The notes under the pieces: generated by a model
Told to the model about the DNA's origin: nothing
Database searches by the model: none
What the model saw: the letters and a program-made list of their open reading frames with translations, nothing else
Part shown: one piece after another, positions 11,691 through 23,194 of the stretch
Layout of the letters: each line of letters opens with the position of its first letter
Position numbering within the stretch: the first letter of the stretch is position 1
Made by a program: the position numbers and the translations under genes
NCBI RefSeq assembly: GCF_027943255.1
Contig: NC_072893.1
Span: forward strand, 90,217,784-90,281,783
DNA from: Anastrepha obliqua
Lineage: Eukaryota > Arthropoda > Insecta > Diptera > Tephritidae
Direction of reading: 5' to 3'
DNA: 64,000 nt

Positions 11691-12959
11691 CAAGGAGAAG
11701 TCGAAAATAAACAAGACTGGCATCATAAAAATGTTTTTGATGTCGCCATCTTTTTAGTGAGTTAGTTTGTTAGTTGGAAGTCACATTCCTAGCTGACTTG
11801 CAGTGAAAGCTTGGTAAAATTCGGTTCAGTGGAAGCGAAGTTTAAAGTGTCAGTATGTTTATGTCATCGGTACAAAAAATCGGTTTCGAACAAAGAGCTA
11901 ATATCAAATTGGGTTTAATAATCGGTAGAACATTTCTCGAAACATTTGAATTGATGAAAAAAGTTTATGGCGATGATTGTCTATCTCGTGCCAGACTTCA
12001 TGAATGGTTTACACGTTTCAGAGATGATTGTGAGAACATAAATGACAATGAACATACAGGCCGCACAAAATCAATACTCACCGAAAACTCCATCGAAATT
12101 GTTTATAAATTTATCAAAAATGAACCAAAACCCGAGTTGAATATCTCCAAAACATCGATTTATCGTATTTTAACTGGTCATTTGGACTTGCCAGGGGTCT
12201 GTGCACGTTTTATTCCGCACAAGTTAACTGAGGACAAAAAATTACTAAGAATTCAACATTCGCAAGACCTCATTAAAGAGGCGAGAAAAGACGAGAACTT
12301 CCTTTACAACATTGTAACTGGTGATGAAATGTGGTATTTCCAACATGAACCTGAAACTAAGCGTCAAAGTGTCGAATGGAAAGCCCCAGACGTACCATCA
12401 CTCAAAAAATGGCGTTTGAAGAAGTCAAAAATCAAATCATTCTCATTTGTTTTAACGATTCCAAGGGGATTGCGCACAAAACCAACGGGCCAAACCGTCA
12501 ATGCAATTTTCTATCTTGGTGTTTTGAAGCGTTTATTGCATCGCATTCGTATAATTCGCCTTGAATACCGCGAAGGGTGAAGATGGCGCTTATTGCATGA
12601 TAATTCACCATCTCATCGATTCACTCTTGTGACTGATTTTTTGACTATAAATCGCATTTTAACCATCAATCACTCACCGTATTCGCCGGATATGGCTCTC
12701 TGAGACTTCTACCTATTCGGAAAATTGCATTTGGCCACGAAAAGAAAAGGTTTCGCATCCAAATGGCTAGTACCGACATCCTGAAGGACATTCCGGTCAA
12801 TGTTTTGAAACACTCCTTCAGAAAACTTTTAGATCGCGCAAAACAGTGTATCTATGCCAAAGGGGACCATTTTGAATAAATAAACTCGAAGTTATCAGAA
12901 CAAAGCTCCTGTCGTCTCTATTTTAGCTCAGTATTTTTTTTATTTTGGACTTCATCTTG
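11691..12959 (+). mobile_element. decayed mariner with both TIRs
   Basis: The left end CAAGGAGAAGTCGAAAATAA and the right end, reverse-complemented, CAAGATGAAGTCCAAAATAA form imperfect terminal inverted repeats. Each is flanked by TA (11689-11690 and 12960-12961), the mariner target duplication. The total of 1269 bp is normal for a complete mariner. The enclosed transposase is broken by point lesions rather than by one large deletion. Confidence 0.85.
11855..12880 (+). pseudogene. mariner transposase pseudogene
   Basis: The frame opens at 11855 and stays open to a TGA at 12578. It contains the N-terminal DNA-binding region (GFEQRANIKLGL, YGDDCLSRARLHEWFTRFRD, HTGRTKS), a second helix-turn-helix segment ending ISKTSIYRILTGHL, the linker FIPHKLTEDKK and the first catalytic Asp in VTGDEMWYF. 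After the stop the same element continues with LLHDNSPSH (second Asp) and YSPDMAL-stop-DFYLFGKL, where the third Asp survives but the usual Pro-Cys before it became Leu-stop. A few codons between KNEPKPE and LNISKT seem to be missing. DNA-binding and catalytic parts are in normal order, so this is an old full-length copy. It is not functional. Confidence 0.85.
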
Positions 12960-12961
12960 TA

Positions 12962-15937
12962 TTACATCATGGGTTCAAGGCAAATATTTTTAAGAAAAAA
13001 TGATGATTCCAAACAAAGTTTGTGCTAGCATGGCCACTTGCATTTTGTAGCAAGAACTACAATTTAGCACACATTTCAGTTGCACATTAACGCTTTTCAC
13101 CCTTGAACGCTCTGCAGCGGAGGCATTTAAATTTGTCTTCAAACTCGATGGCTCCGCTATGGAGACAATGAATTAATTTTTAGTTATTAACAGAAGGGCA
13201 AAAACAAATCGTAATAAAAGTACGTTCACATATGCATTCGTTACCAATAAGTCCACAAAATTAAGCTACCTGTTTATATATGGTAGATTACCTCCAAAAT
13301 TGACGCTCAGCTGTCAATACTGTTGTGAAAGTTTTTTCTCCATAGAAATTATTTTGGGGGAATATTTTGGTATTTTTGGTTTGATTAATTATTACTAACG
13401 ATATGAAGAAAATAAGGAGAAAGAGATTTCTCCGCAACGATAGTTTCTACAAAAGCTTTCATACAAAAGTATTTTTAAAAGACACTGCTGCTAGTTTTTT
13501 ATTGAATAATATAAATAAAATGCAGACTTTAATTAAATATTATACATTGATTATAAAAGAGATACATTCAAAAAAGTAAACTGCTTTCACGAAAAATTTG
13601 CATAACCTGGCAACTAGCGCATTTTTAATGCAGAAGTGGTAACTAATTAGACTGTGCAATATACTATCATTACACCTACTTTTCAATTTATATATATTTT
13701 TAATTATAAGATAATTAAAACTTACCCTTTATGTGAATTTACGTGAATGGCGATTGACTACCTACAAAAATAATAATTAATCTAAACTGCCTATACTACT
13801 ATAATGCTGTGATTAATGACTTTTATATGACATGATTACACAATTTTTAAGGAAGTTAGGGGGAAGAAGGTCCAAACGTTTGTAAGTGTGTTTTATTAAA
13901 GGGTATTCTCGGCAAAATTTACATGCAGCTGCTCTTTCACTGGGCAGAAGGTGGGCGTACGATAATCCTTTGTGATCAAACCGGAGGCGAGTATATAAAT
14001 ACAGTATGAAATAATTTTTTATTTTTGATATTTTTCCAGGGGTCCAATTTATGTGCACGTTAACAGCATGCAATATTTATCAGTAGTAAAATAATAACAG
14101 CAGCTGTAGTAGAAGCCTTTCTGTTCGGAAATAACGAATAGAGGGAACAGAACCGAACAGAGCAGCATTTACGGAGAACTTATAAAAATTGTATTTGTAG
14201 ATAGATTACTCGAAAGAGAACGCGTGTGATGTAGCTAAGTAATTTGCTAAATTGTCTCCGGCAACGCTTATGAATAAAATTGGCTATATTGGCTTGTTAT
14301 AGGCTATATTACGTATTTCTTTTCTTGTTGACCATGACATTCACGCAAGGAACACAAACCAAGCCGACTTCATGGTATTCATTAAAATTATAGAATGTGT
14401 TGAAGACATGAACAAGAATTTTATTGACCAAAAGGTCGATTAAATTTATTCTTCTTCTCTACCCTACCCAGCACACTGGAATGAAATGGGCTGTGGCACG
14501 CGCAAACCAGTTTGCTGAGAGTTTTTAATTGTCAGTCGTCGTTTTTACGTAACAAGCGACCGAAGCTCATCGTTGCCGCACAAAACGCTTTTGCTTATTT
14601 CTAATTTGCGATTTTTTAAACTGAATAAATCAATTGGAAAATTGTATGAAAAACGAAAACACAAAGCGAATGGCCGTAGAATGGGCAACTCAGGTCCATT
14701 CCGCTCGTACTTTTTTGTCGCCTACTTTTCACTAATTTACTAGCTGTAGCAACAAATGTTGTCCTGTATTAACGCAATGTAGGAAAATGAGTAGTAAATG
14801 CGAGAGGAGTTTCATCTTTTGGGGCAGTATTCCAACTCTCACAACATTTGGGGCAGTTCACATAACTGCCTATGTTTTGTGTATGCATATATGTATGCAC
14901 ATAGCTAATAGCAAGTAGAGAAAGTAAGAAGAAGAAATGTGTAGGCTAACTAGAACTCACTTTTCTGTCATATCCTTCCACTAATCTGCCATCAACTTTG
15001 AAGAAAAGATGATACCAATATATGTGATGCTAATTAAATTTTAGACATACACCAGCACACTAACGATGGTCTGATTGTAGTCTGTGAATGAATCGAATAA
15101 CATCTTCTGACAGAAGCAGCAGTTGCTGTAGTGTTAACATGCATATGTTGATGCAGGCGTGAGCACTCAAGCAACAACAAGAACAAGTATAGTGTATTTA
15201 TACGTATTTATGTACATTTTCAGATGTTACACCGTGCTACAGTAAAAGTTATAAAGGGAGAATTTTTAGATGCACGTGAACATATAAATTTTACACCTAC
15301 TATTATTTAATCTTATTTTCTTATTTATAATTTGCAGGGCACTCAGTTTTACATTTTCTCATGAATTAAATTCTGTACAAGGTTTTAAAATTTAAGAGGA
15401 GTAAAGTTTCAAAAACCGGGTTTAAGTATGATACTTAAAAGTATACTCACTCTAGGACATCAATAGGGATATCACACGAAAGAGGTTAATCCAGATAATT
15501 AAAAACAAAATATTTTTTTTTACTTCTTACCGGGACAAATATGATACAATGACGACTTTTGAGAAATGTGTTCGTAAATATTCACGAAAATTCTTAATGA
15601 ATTATTTCGCAAAAAAAAAAGATATGCCAGAGGCATAAAAATTCTCCCTGCTGTTTTTTTAAACTGCAGAAATAAAATAGTTAAGCTTTTCTTCCATGAA
15701 ATAAAGTATACGAGTATGTTATTTGTATGTCTTCGACTTTGAAACTTTTGCTCAGTATTATAGTATTACTATTCAAGTGTAAATCTGTACTTTCAGGTTC
15801 ACTTGAAAAATTTCCTGGATAACAAAAAATGGTAATTTTTGTCGCACGGTGTTGAATTACATATATTTACAGATTATGCGTTAATATGCAATCTCGCTCA
15901 CTTCTTTACTTGCAGTATTCATTAACATAACTTCTGC
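12962..15937. other. non-coding, no gene recognised
   Basis: Nearly 3 kb of AT-rich DNA. Short ORFs, such as the minus-strand one at 13813-14073, have no recognisable domain. Nothing that behaves like an exon, repeat array or element terminus was identified by eye. Confidence 0.45.
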
Positions 15938-16640
15938 TCAAATATGAACGAGACGTTATCAATAAAACGGTTCGCGGATGACATATGGGAAAAATAGATT
16001 TTTTGTTTTTTGGTAGGACTGTTATAAGCTTACATGGCAAATTTCAGCGTGATATGTCACATAGTTTGTTTTCAGTGCTACTGTAAACAAGTCAAGCTCG
16101 AGTGTGTTCTTCGAATTCTCTTTTATGACTTCAATTGTCTCAAAATGTTTTCCACGGGGCGGCAACTTGAGCTTGGGAAACAGGAAAAAGTCACATGGAG
16201 CCATATCAGGCGAATACGGTGCTTGCGGAACGATATTAACATTATTTTTGTTCAAATAATCGCGAACAAGACGTGATGTGTGAGCTGGTGCATTATCGTG
16301 ATGCAAGAACCATGACTTGTTGTCCCACAATTCCTTTCTTTTAAGACGAATGTTCTCGCGCAAACGCTTTAAAACGTCTAAATAATATTCAGCGTTAACC
16401 GATTTTGCGATTTGTGCGATTTTCAAGCACAATTTCCTTTACTTTTCCGATGTTTTCGTCGTTTACTGATATTGCTGGAAGACGTTCACGAGGCAAGTTT
16501 TCAACCAATGTACGGCCCTCTTTGAACGATTTGTACCACTGGAAAACACGTGCACGCGATAGGTTGTCTGCAACATTTTTAAGGCGTCTGAAGCCGAAAT
16601 TTTGTTGGAATAACAAAATTTCAAACAAATTCTTCTTGTT
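15938..16640 (-). pseudogene. mariner remnant, copy A, catalytic centre deleted
   Basis: On the minus strand the order is: an N-terminal piece (FGFRRLKNVADNLSRARVFQWY, then RTLVENLPRERLP and NDENIGKVKEIVLENR, about 16610-16410), an abrupt join near 16395-16410, and the C-terminal catalytic part (YYLDVLKRLRENIRLKR, FLHHDNAPAHTSRL with the second Asp, YSPDMAPCDFFLF with the third, 34 residues apart). The block carrying the first catalytic Asp (TGDE-type) and the linker is absent, and the two parts are in different frames. The element ends at about 15938 with CTCAAATATGAACGAGACG, shared exactly with copy B at 42792. On the other side it abuts a SINE at 16641. Confidence 0.85.
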
Positions 16641-16800
16641 TTTCTGCCATGAAAAGAAAAATATCTGCCGTTCGTAGTCGGCTTGAAACTGTAGGTCCCT
16701 CCATTTGTGGACCAACATCAAGACGCACGCCACAAATAGGAGGAGGAGCTCGGCCAAACACCCAAAAAGGGTGTACGTGCCAATTATATTATATATAAAT
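16641..16800 (+). mobile_element. SINE 3' half
   Basis: The sequence from TTTCTGCCATGAAAAG through ATCTGCCGTTCGTAGTCGGC, AGGTCCCTCCATTTGTGG and GGAGCTCGGCCAAACAC to a short AT tail matches the 3' half of the SINE at 31072-31360. The tRNA-like head is missing. It joins mariner copy A directly at its 5' side, so one element was inserted into or beside the other, or a deletion fused them. Confidence 0.85.
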
Positions 16801-16914
16801 AAAAAATGAGAAAAGAACTGCGGAAAATGTTTAAGTATATCCTATTCAACTGCCTTAAAGTAATTTCAAATGCAATGCATTTTCATGCTTCATGCACTCC
16901 GAGGTACATGCATA

Positions 16915-18386
16915 TATGTGCAATGGTCACACAATTTAGATATTCGTACATTCACAGTTTATACCTGATACTTAACATTCATAAAAAATAATATATTTAT
17001 TCAATATTTAAGAAACAAAAACTTCCAAATTCATTCGTGGAATTATAGAACTTAGGGCAATAACGAAATAAGGCACAGTTTTATGCGAAAATATTATTTG
17101 TATATAGCCATATAAACAACATTTTATTAAAAAAATAATGGAAAAAAACGAGTTTTTAGCACTTTGTTGGGCCGCCTTTAGCTTTAATAACTGCTTCCAA
17201 ACGTCGACGTGTACTTTTTACCAATACCTTGGTTTCATTAGCTGCAATTTTTTCCCACTCAACACTTAAAGCTGCCTTTAATGACGCCTTTGATGTTATT
17301 TTGTGCTTTCTGATTCTCTTTTCTAAGAGCTCCCAGACATGCTCAGTTGGGTTCAGATCCAGTGAATGAGGTGGAGTTTTAAGTTGCTTACAGTGGTAAA
17401 TGAGATATTCTTGCACGAGATAAGATGAGCGTCTTCTTGAAACAAGAACCCTTTTGCATCCAATCCAAGTTTAACGGCACTATCATGCAAATTATTCTTC
17501 AAAATGTTTAAATACATATGATTGTCCATTTTATCATCAATAAAAACCACTTTTTCTACTCCAGATGCAACTTTGCACTCCCAAACCACTGCATTTCCTA
17601 CTCCATGCTTAATGGTAGGAATCAGATTTGTTTCATTCAGTTCTGTATTTTCTTTTCGCCAGACTTTTGGAGGGTCATCTGATCCGAAGTTTTCCCAAAA
17701 AGAATCTGGCTCATTTATATAGCATTTGGCGCACTCCAATCTCTTCTTTCTGTTAATATCTGAAATGTAGGGCTTGTGGCGTGCCACTCTACTATGATAA
17801 CTAGCGTTATACAGACATTTACGGACTGTTTGTGGGCTTACTTTTTTATGCAAAGACTCTTGAATATTTCGGCATAACATCGGGGAGGTCAATATTTTTC
17901 GGATTGGTGGTGATTAACTTCTAATTTACCAGTATTCACGCAATTAGCAATAATACTTTGCACCGATTTTACACAGATACCTGATTTCCAAGTACAATTT
18001 AATAACAATTTTACGCATTTCAAATGGTAAATCCGGACCTCGCCCCATTTTATCACTTTCAATCGAGATATTGCGCGCAACTGAAACTGAATCGGAGATA
18101 AAAGCTAAGAAAAAACAATCTTATTTCGTTTTCAGCAGTATTAGTAAAAAAAAGTATACGAATAAATGCTTTGTAGCATTTTGCTACGTCTGCCTGCTTT
18201 CCTTGGAACCCTTCAGTGTGAGTTGAAATAATGGGAGTTTTGTTTACGGCAATTCATTGGAAATATACCATTCTTACAGTGACCCAAAAGAAATATACAT
18301 ATTGTCACAGCAAATATTTTACGCAAAGCTAAAGTTTTTACGTACTACGCAGGGTGTACGAATAAATTTTGTGACCACAGTATATA
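16915..18386 (-). mobile_element. Tc1-like element
   Basis: The two ends carry imperfect inverted repeats. The left reads CAATGGTCACACAATTTAGA followed by TATTCGTACATTC; the right, reverse-complemented, reads CTGTGGTCACAAAATTTATTC followed by GTACACC. Related GTACACC/TACGAATAAAT blocks recur inside the right end near 18155-18175 and 18355-18365, like the reiterated subterminal repeats of some Tc1-type elements. The size of about 1.47 kb fits a Tc1-type element. Exact ends are uncertain because of flanking TATATA. Confidence 0.7.
17156..18080 (-). pseudogene. Tc1-type (DD34E) transposase pseudogene
   Basis: Minus-strand pieces give the N-terminal paired-like DNA-binding region (18080-17889, ending VKSVQSIIANCVNTGKLE), the second helix-turn-helix and linker (SPQTVRKCLYNASYHSRVAR, KPYISDINRKKRLECAK), the central part (VWRKENTELNETN, KHGVGNAVVWECK) and the C-terminus (TPPHSLDLNPTEHVWELLEK, ending RRLEAVIKAKGGPTKC at 17156). 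Tc1 transposases cut and paste at TA with a DD34E triad. Here FWEN runs straight into FGSDD near 17690, so the short block carrying the first catalytic Asp is missing. Further frame breaks lie near 17890 and 17400. The remaining similarity is to the Minos/S/Paris-type branch, judged from memory. Confidence 0.8.
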
Positions 18387-18619
18387 TACATTTTATTTAC
18401 ATATAAGCAGTCAGTTTGAGTCAAGCCGAAAAGTCTAGAGTAAAATCCATAACTACACAAATATAACTGTACATTGTTTTTGCTGCTGCCAAAACAACTT
18501 AATCCTCTGCCCACATTAAAAGTGGTACTTAAATCCAGAGTTCACAAACAATTAACTTAAAGAAGCATTTCGGTTTCTCTCATTTACGTTGCAAATGGTG
18601 ATGAGGCGAACAGTATTTA

Positions 18620-19895
18620 CAGGGTGGGCCATATAGCATTTGTTTTTTGAACCACCTATTTTTTACAGAATGGTAATACAAATGACATGTCAAATGTGTT
18701 CATAATTTACTTAAAGGTTTGACATTTACGAAATGGGACGCTATACGCTTGAACAAAATTGGGAAATATTAAAAACCTATTTAAAAAGTGGTGAGTCTAC
18801 TACTCAAACTGTAAGATATTTGAAAAAAAAATTCCAAAAAAAAAATTTGTCAACAAGACATTTTGTGGATCAATATGTTGGTGAAAGTGGATCGTTAATG
18901 GATAAAACAACACGTGAACGTGCTCCTACAGTGCGTAAACCCGAAAACATTGCTGCTGTAGCCGAAAATGTGCGTGAACATCCAACAACCTCAACTCGTC
19001 ATCGTTCTCAAGAATTGAACATTTCACTCACTTCTTTGAGGAGAATTTTGCATAAAGTCCTCGGTATGAAGGCTTACAAAGTTCAATTGGTGCAAGAACT
19101 GAAGCCTAATGACCATCCAATGCGTTTCCGGTTCGCTCAATGGGCAAAAAATCGTTTGACCGAAGATGAGCATTTCTACCGAAAAATCATCTCTTCTGAT
19201 GAAGCTCATTTTCATATCGGTCGCTACGTCAATAAGCAAAATTGTCAGATATGGGGCTCAGAAAATCCACACGTTACTGTACAGAAGGAAATGCAACGAG
19301 TCACTGTTTGGTGCGGTTTTTGGTCTGGCGGCATCATCGGGCCATTTTTTTCGAAAATGAGTGAGGAGCCGCGGTTACAGTAAATGGCGAGCGTTACCGT
19401 GACATGCTCAACGAGTTTTTGTTTCAAAAATTGAAGAGGATGACATGGACGACATTTGGTTTCAACAGGACGGAACAACTTGTCACACTGCCAAAGTTAC
19501 ACTCGAACTTTTGGCTACCGTTTTTGAAACCCGAATAATCTGCCGAAATTCCGATATCAATTGGCCGCCTTGGAGCTGTGATTTTAGCCCGTTGGACTAT
19601 TTTTTGTGGAGAGCCTTAAGGACAAATGCTATGCGAACCATCCAGAGACGATTGATGCTTTAAAACACGAAATCGAGGTTGCCATTCATGAAATTTGGAG
19701 CCCACACAATCGAAAATGTGCTAAAAAATTGGATTGATCAAATGGCCTACTGTAAAGCCAGTCGTGGCAGTCATTATTTTTCATTCATAAATGACAATGT
19801 TCAATCTTCAAAATAAAAAAAAAAAGTTTGAAAAAATATTGATTAGTTTTTTTTTATAGTCAATTCGAAAAGCAAATTTTACATGGTCCACCCTC
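18620..19895 (+). mobile_element. DD41D element with both TIRs
   Basis: The left end CAGGGTGGGCCATATAGC and the right end, reverse-complemented, GAGGGTGGACCATGTAAAAT are inverted repeats bounded by TA (18618-18619 and 19896-19897). The length is 1276 bp, the longest member of the DD41D group in this window. The element lies only about 230 bp from the neighbouring Tc1-like element. Confidence 0.85.
18733..19800 (+). pseudogene. DD41D transposase pseudogene, nearly full length
   Basis: The frame from 18733 covers the N-terminus (MGRYTLEQNWEILKTYLKSG), a linker (ENIAAVAENVREHP), a second helix-turn-helix (NISLTSLRRILHKVLGMK), the conserved KVQLVQELKPND and the first catalytic Asp in SSDEAHFHIG. 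It shifts in a T-run near 19345, and a TGA interrupts the restored reading. From 19445 the frame contains DIWFQQDGTTCHTA (second Asp) and CDFSPLDYFLW (third Asp), with exactly 41 residues between the two. The C-terminus continues in another frame to about 19800. All three catalytic Asps are present, so inactivation is by frame breaks alone. DD41D mariners are the group typified by the rosa element, named from memory. Confidence 0.85.
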
Positions 19896-19899
19896 TATA

Positions 19900-21526
19900 T
19901 CCTCTTTTTTCTTAGCAACCCTATGAAAACTTTCAACAATCAAATAAAATTAAATTTTAATATTTCTGCCTGAAAATTAAAAACCAAACAATGTCGGTAA
20001 TCAGATACCTTTATTTACATTTCATATAAAAATGATTTTAAAATTGAAAGTTTTATAATATTTCGCTGTTTATTGACATTTGTCACAAAAGATTCATAAA
20101 ACGTATCAATAAAAATAATAATTTGCTTAATTATTATTGTTCTTGGTTTTTATTCATTTATTGCTGCACGCTCTCCCCATTTATTAAGCCGTGCCATTGG
20201 CTTCTTCTCCTCATTACTATTTAGAGCGCACAAGTTGAGAGCGACTGAAGAAATATTCCATTGAATTGGCGTTGGGCACAGGAAATTGGCGCTTCAGCGA
20301 CTAATGAAATCATTATGATCGCCTCGGACAACAATAAAAACCAAATTCTAAGTAATACATCTACAATAAATAAGTGGGAGGTAAAAGAGCGTAAAAGGGA
20401 AAATTTAACAGAAATGAAAAATTTGCACAATCAGGAAACGCATGAGAGAAAGGAAGATAACAATAAAAGTAGGCTGCCAAGCAAACGCCATCCAAGAACT
20501 CAAAGTCAGTGCAGGGAGTTTTTTTCTCGCCAAATATTTCGTCTTCCCACACATTTTGACGCATTTTTCAACGCGTTTCATTATTAAAATGTTACGCTTG
20601 AAGGCGTTTTAAAAACGATGAAAGCAATGAAATAAAAGCCTAATGACATTGCGCATACACATACTCATACAAAAATGGAATATACTGGTATGTGTATGAG
20701 TACTGCAGATACTTATGTACAAATTCGTTTTGTAGCAAAAACAAAAAAAAAAATTAATATAAAAAGACTACCCATCAACAGTGAATGCTATTGTTTGACT
20801 GTAGCAGTTAGTGAGCATAAAAAAATCCAATTGTCTGCCTCAACATGCTCATTAAACAAATTAAAATGTTGCTACTGCTGCTGTCGCTAACAGCAGCCGT
20901 CGGTAAGGGGAGCATCGGGAGTGGCATGAGAAGCGACAGCAGAGACAGAGATCTGCGTGTGTAGTGAAAAAAGGAGCATTTCAATTTTCATTTCATTTTT
21001 ATTGTGCATTCACATAGGAATAATCGTTTACGCTTTCGCCTTCGCCTAAATGCTTTGGCCAACTGAAGGTCCACTTGCAGCTTTCGAATGTTCTTCAATG
21101 ACAGCTTTAAAGCAAAGAATCGCATTATACATCCATATGTATGTATAGATCTTTGGAATTTATTAGGTCTTCTTTTTAGTACACTCCAACAAATTTGAGG
21201 ACTTTTCCACTCAATTGACTATTTTCATTTCCGTTGTTTTGTGCGGGCTGATAAACCTGACGGGAGTAGTAGTTTAGCTTTGAACATTTTTTGGTAATCA
21301 CATTAAATTTCCTATACAATTTTATTCCTACAATGGAAATTCAAAAAACACTTGTAAGGCTTTGCCAGTAACTTTTGTGCGTAGAACAATATAATGGTTT
21401 AATATGAGGGTCACTAATTATATTGAGAGCTTGGCAACGGCAAATGCCGTTAGGTGAATTGGAAAATTCAAAATTGTTTACTATAACCTTAAGCAAAATA
21501 TTTTATGTTTCATTTACATATTCACT
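19900..21526. other. non-coding, no gene recognised
   Basis: AT-rich DNA. A Lys/Asn/Glu-rich open frame at 20261-20587 looks like low-complexity chance coding and has no recognised domain. No element boundary was identified. Confidence 0.4.
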
Positions 21527-21790
21527 ACCATTCGGTATTCAGAGAGAACGTAGGTTCGAATCTCGTCGAAAGATCAAAATAAAGAAAAGGTTTTTGCCAA
21601 TAAAGGTTGCCCCTCAGCAGGCAATGGCAAACCTCCGGGTGTATTTCTGCCATATGCCATTCGGAGTCGGCTTGAAACTGAAGGTCCCTCCATGTTTGGA
21701 ACAACATCAAGACGCACGCCACAAATAGGAGGAGGAGCTTGGCCAAATATTGAAAAAGGGTGTACGCGCCCATTATTTATATATATATAC
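21527..21790 (+). mobile_element. SINE, lacking the first ~45 bp
   Basis: The copy starts inside the tRNA-like head (ACCATTCGGTATTCAGAG) and retains the B-box-like GGTTCGAATCTC. The body follows, including GGTTGCCCCTCAGCAGGC and CTCCGGGTGTATTTCTGCC, which the 31 kb copy lacks, then the GGAGGAGGAGCTTGGCC tail and a TATATA end. The A box is missing, so internal pol III transcription is unlikely. Confidence 0.85.
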
Positions 21791-22256
21791 CTTAATTGGT
21801 TTGAGGGATATATTGGTTTTAACATTTTTATCTAAATGCCAGATGCCACGCTGCCTACTTTACAATACGATTTATTTATTTTAGTGTATGTGTTCAAATT
21901 TCTCGTAAATTTTACGATTTTCGATATGAGCTAACAAAGCAAGAGTACATCGATAAATTTCAGGGTTATCCAATAGATGCCCTCGAATTTAGATAGTGTG
22001 TAATAGCCATATTGGTAAAGCTAGAGCTGTAAAATTTGGTGGGAGTATTTATTTTATCTCGACATTTAGCCACGAAATCCTCTCCGTTTTACTAACACAT
22101 TGCACTTGGTAAAAGCTTCTATCAAAGTCAACCTTTAATCACCAAAAGTTTTATGCGCTCGTTTTTGGTTAATTGGTTTTGTAGACAAGGGAAATTCCTA
22201 GAACCGAAAAGCAATGAACATCTACGGAAGTTTCATCAGATGCCTCTCAAGATCAT

Positions 22257-23192
22257 CGGGGTGATTTTTTAGCTTTATTAACTTTTTAAACAGTTGGTTC
22301 AAACAGCTGACGCACGTTTCGTGTTTTGTTTCACTGTCAAACATCTTCAGTTTGGTCTATAATTTAACCATGAATCGTCTTACAGACGAACAATGCTTGC
22401 AAATCATTGAATTTTATTATAAAAATGTGTGTTCTGTTAAGAAAGTTTAAGATCCACGTATTTATCGAAAAATTGTGTTCAGCGACGAAGCTAATTTTTG
22501 GATCAATGGGTACGTAAATAAGCAGAATTGTCGATTTTGGAGTGAAGATCAGCCAGAAGAATTGGAAGAGCTACCAATGTATCCAGAAAAGGTCATAGTT
22601 TGGTGCGGTTTATGGGCTGGAGGCATCATTAGACCGTACTTCTTCAAAGATGCTGTGAATCGTAATGTAACTGTGAATGGTGAGCGCTAATGAAATAATA
22701 TCCGACTTTTTTTGCCCAAAATGGAAGAGCTTGACATGCATGATATGTGGTTTCAGCAAGACGGTGCCACACAGCACGCATAACAATGGACTTGTTGAGA
22801 GGCGAGTTCGGTGAACATTTTATTTCACGTTCGGGACCTGTCAATTGGCCACCCAGATCGAGCGATATAACGCCTTTAGACTATTTTTTGTGGGGCTATG
22901 TTAAAGCTCATGTCTATTCAGATAAGCCCGCTTCAATTAACGCATTGGAAGACAACAATAAGGCATTTGTATGTAAAATACCGGCCGAAACATTGGAAAG
23001 AGTATGCCAAAATTGGACTAAGCGGATGGACCATTTGAAGCGCAGCCGCGGTCAACATTTGCAACAAATAGTCTTCAAACATTAAATTATATGGACTGTA
23101 CTATCGATTTAAATAAAAATTTCATGCATTTTTCTGAATTTTACGTATGTTTTTTTGAAAAACATTCCTATACCTCTTAAAAAATAACCCTT
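22257..23192 (+). mobile_element. DD41D element, second type, deleted
   Basis: The left end near 22257 (GGGTGATTTTTTAGC) and the right end, reverse-complemented (AAGGGTTATTTTTTAAG), are imperfect inverted repeats; TA follows on the right at 23193-23194, while the left TA is mutated. At 936 bp it belongs to the same subfamily as 36754-37850, with which it shares the 5' leader around TTCAAACAGCTGACGCACG and CATCTTCAGTTTGGTC. Confidence 0.8.
22371..23085 (+). pseudogene. DD41D transposase remnant
   Basis: The start (MNRLTDEQCLQIIEFYYKN, from 22371) runs about 25 codons and then joins, after a deletion near 22450, to YRKIVFSDEANFWINGYVNK with the first catalytic Asp. The frame then reads VIVWCGLWAGGII to a TAA after VNGER at 22690. 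The MWFQQDGAT region with the second Asp follows at about 22745, and after a small frame break the last part (22747-23085) gives PPRSSDITPLDYFLWGY with the third Asp and the end QHLQQIVFKH. The DNA-binding and linker region is deleted, but the catalytic residues themselves survive. Confidence 0.85.
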
Positions 23193-23194
23193 TA

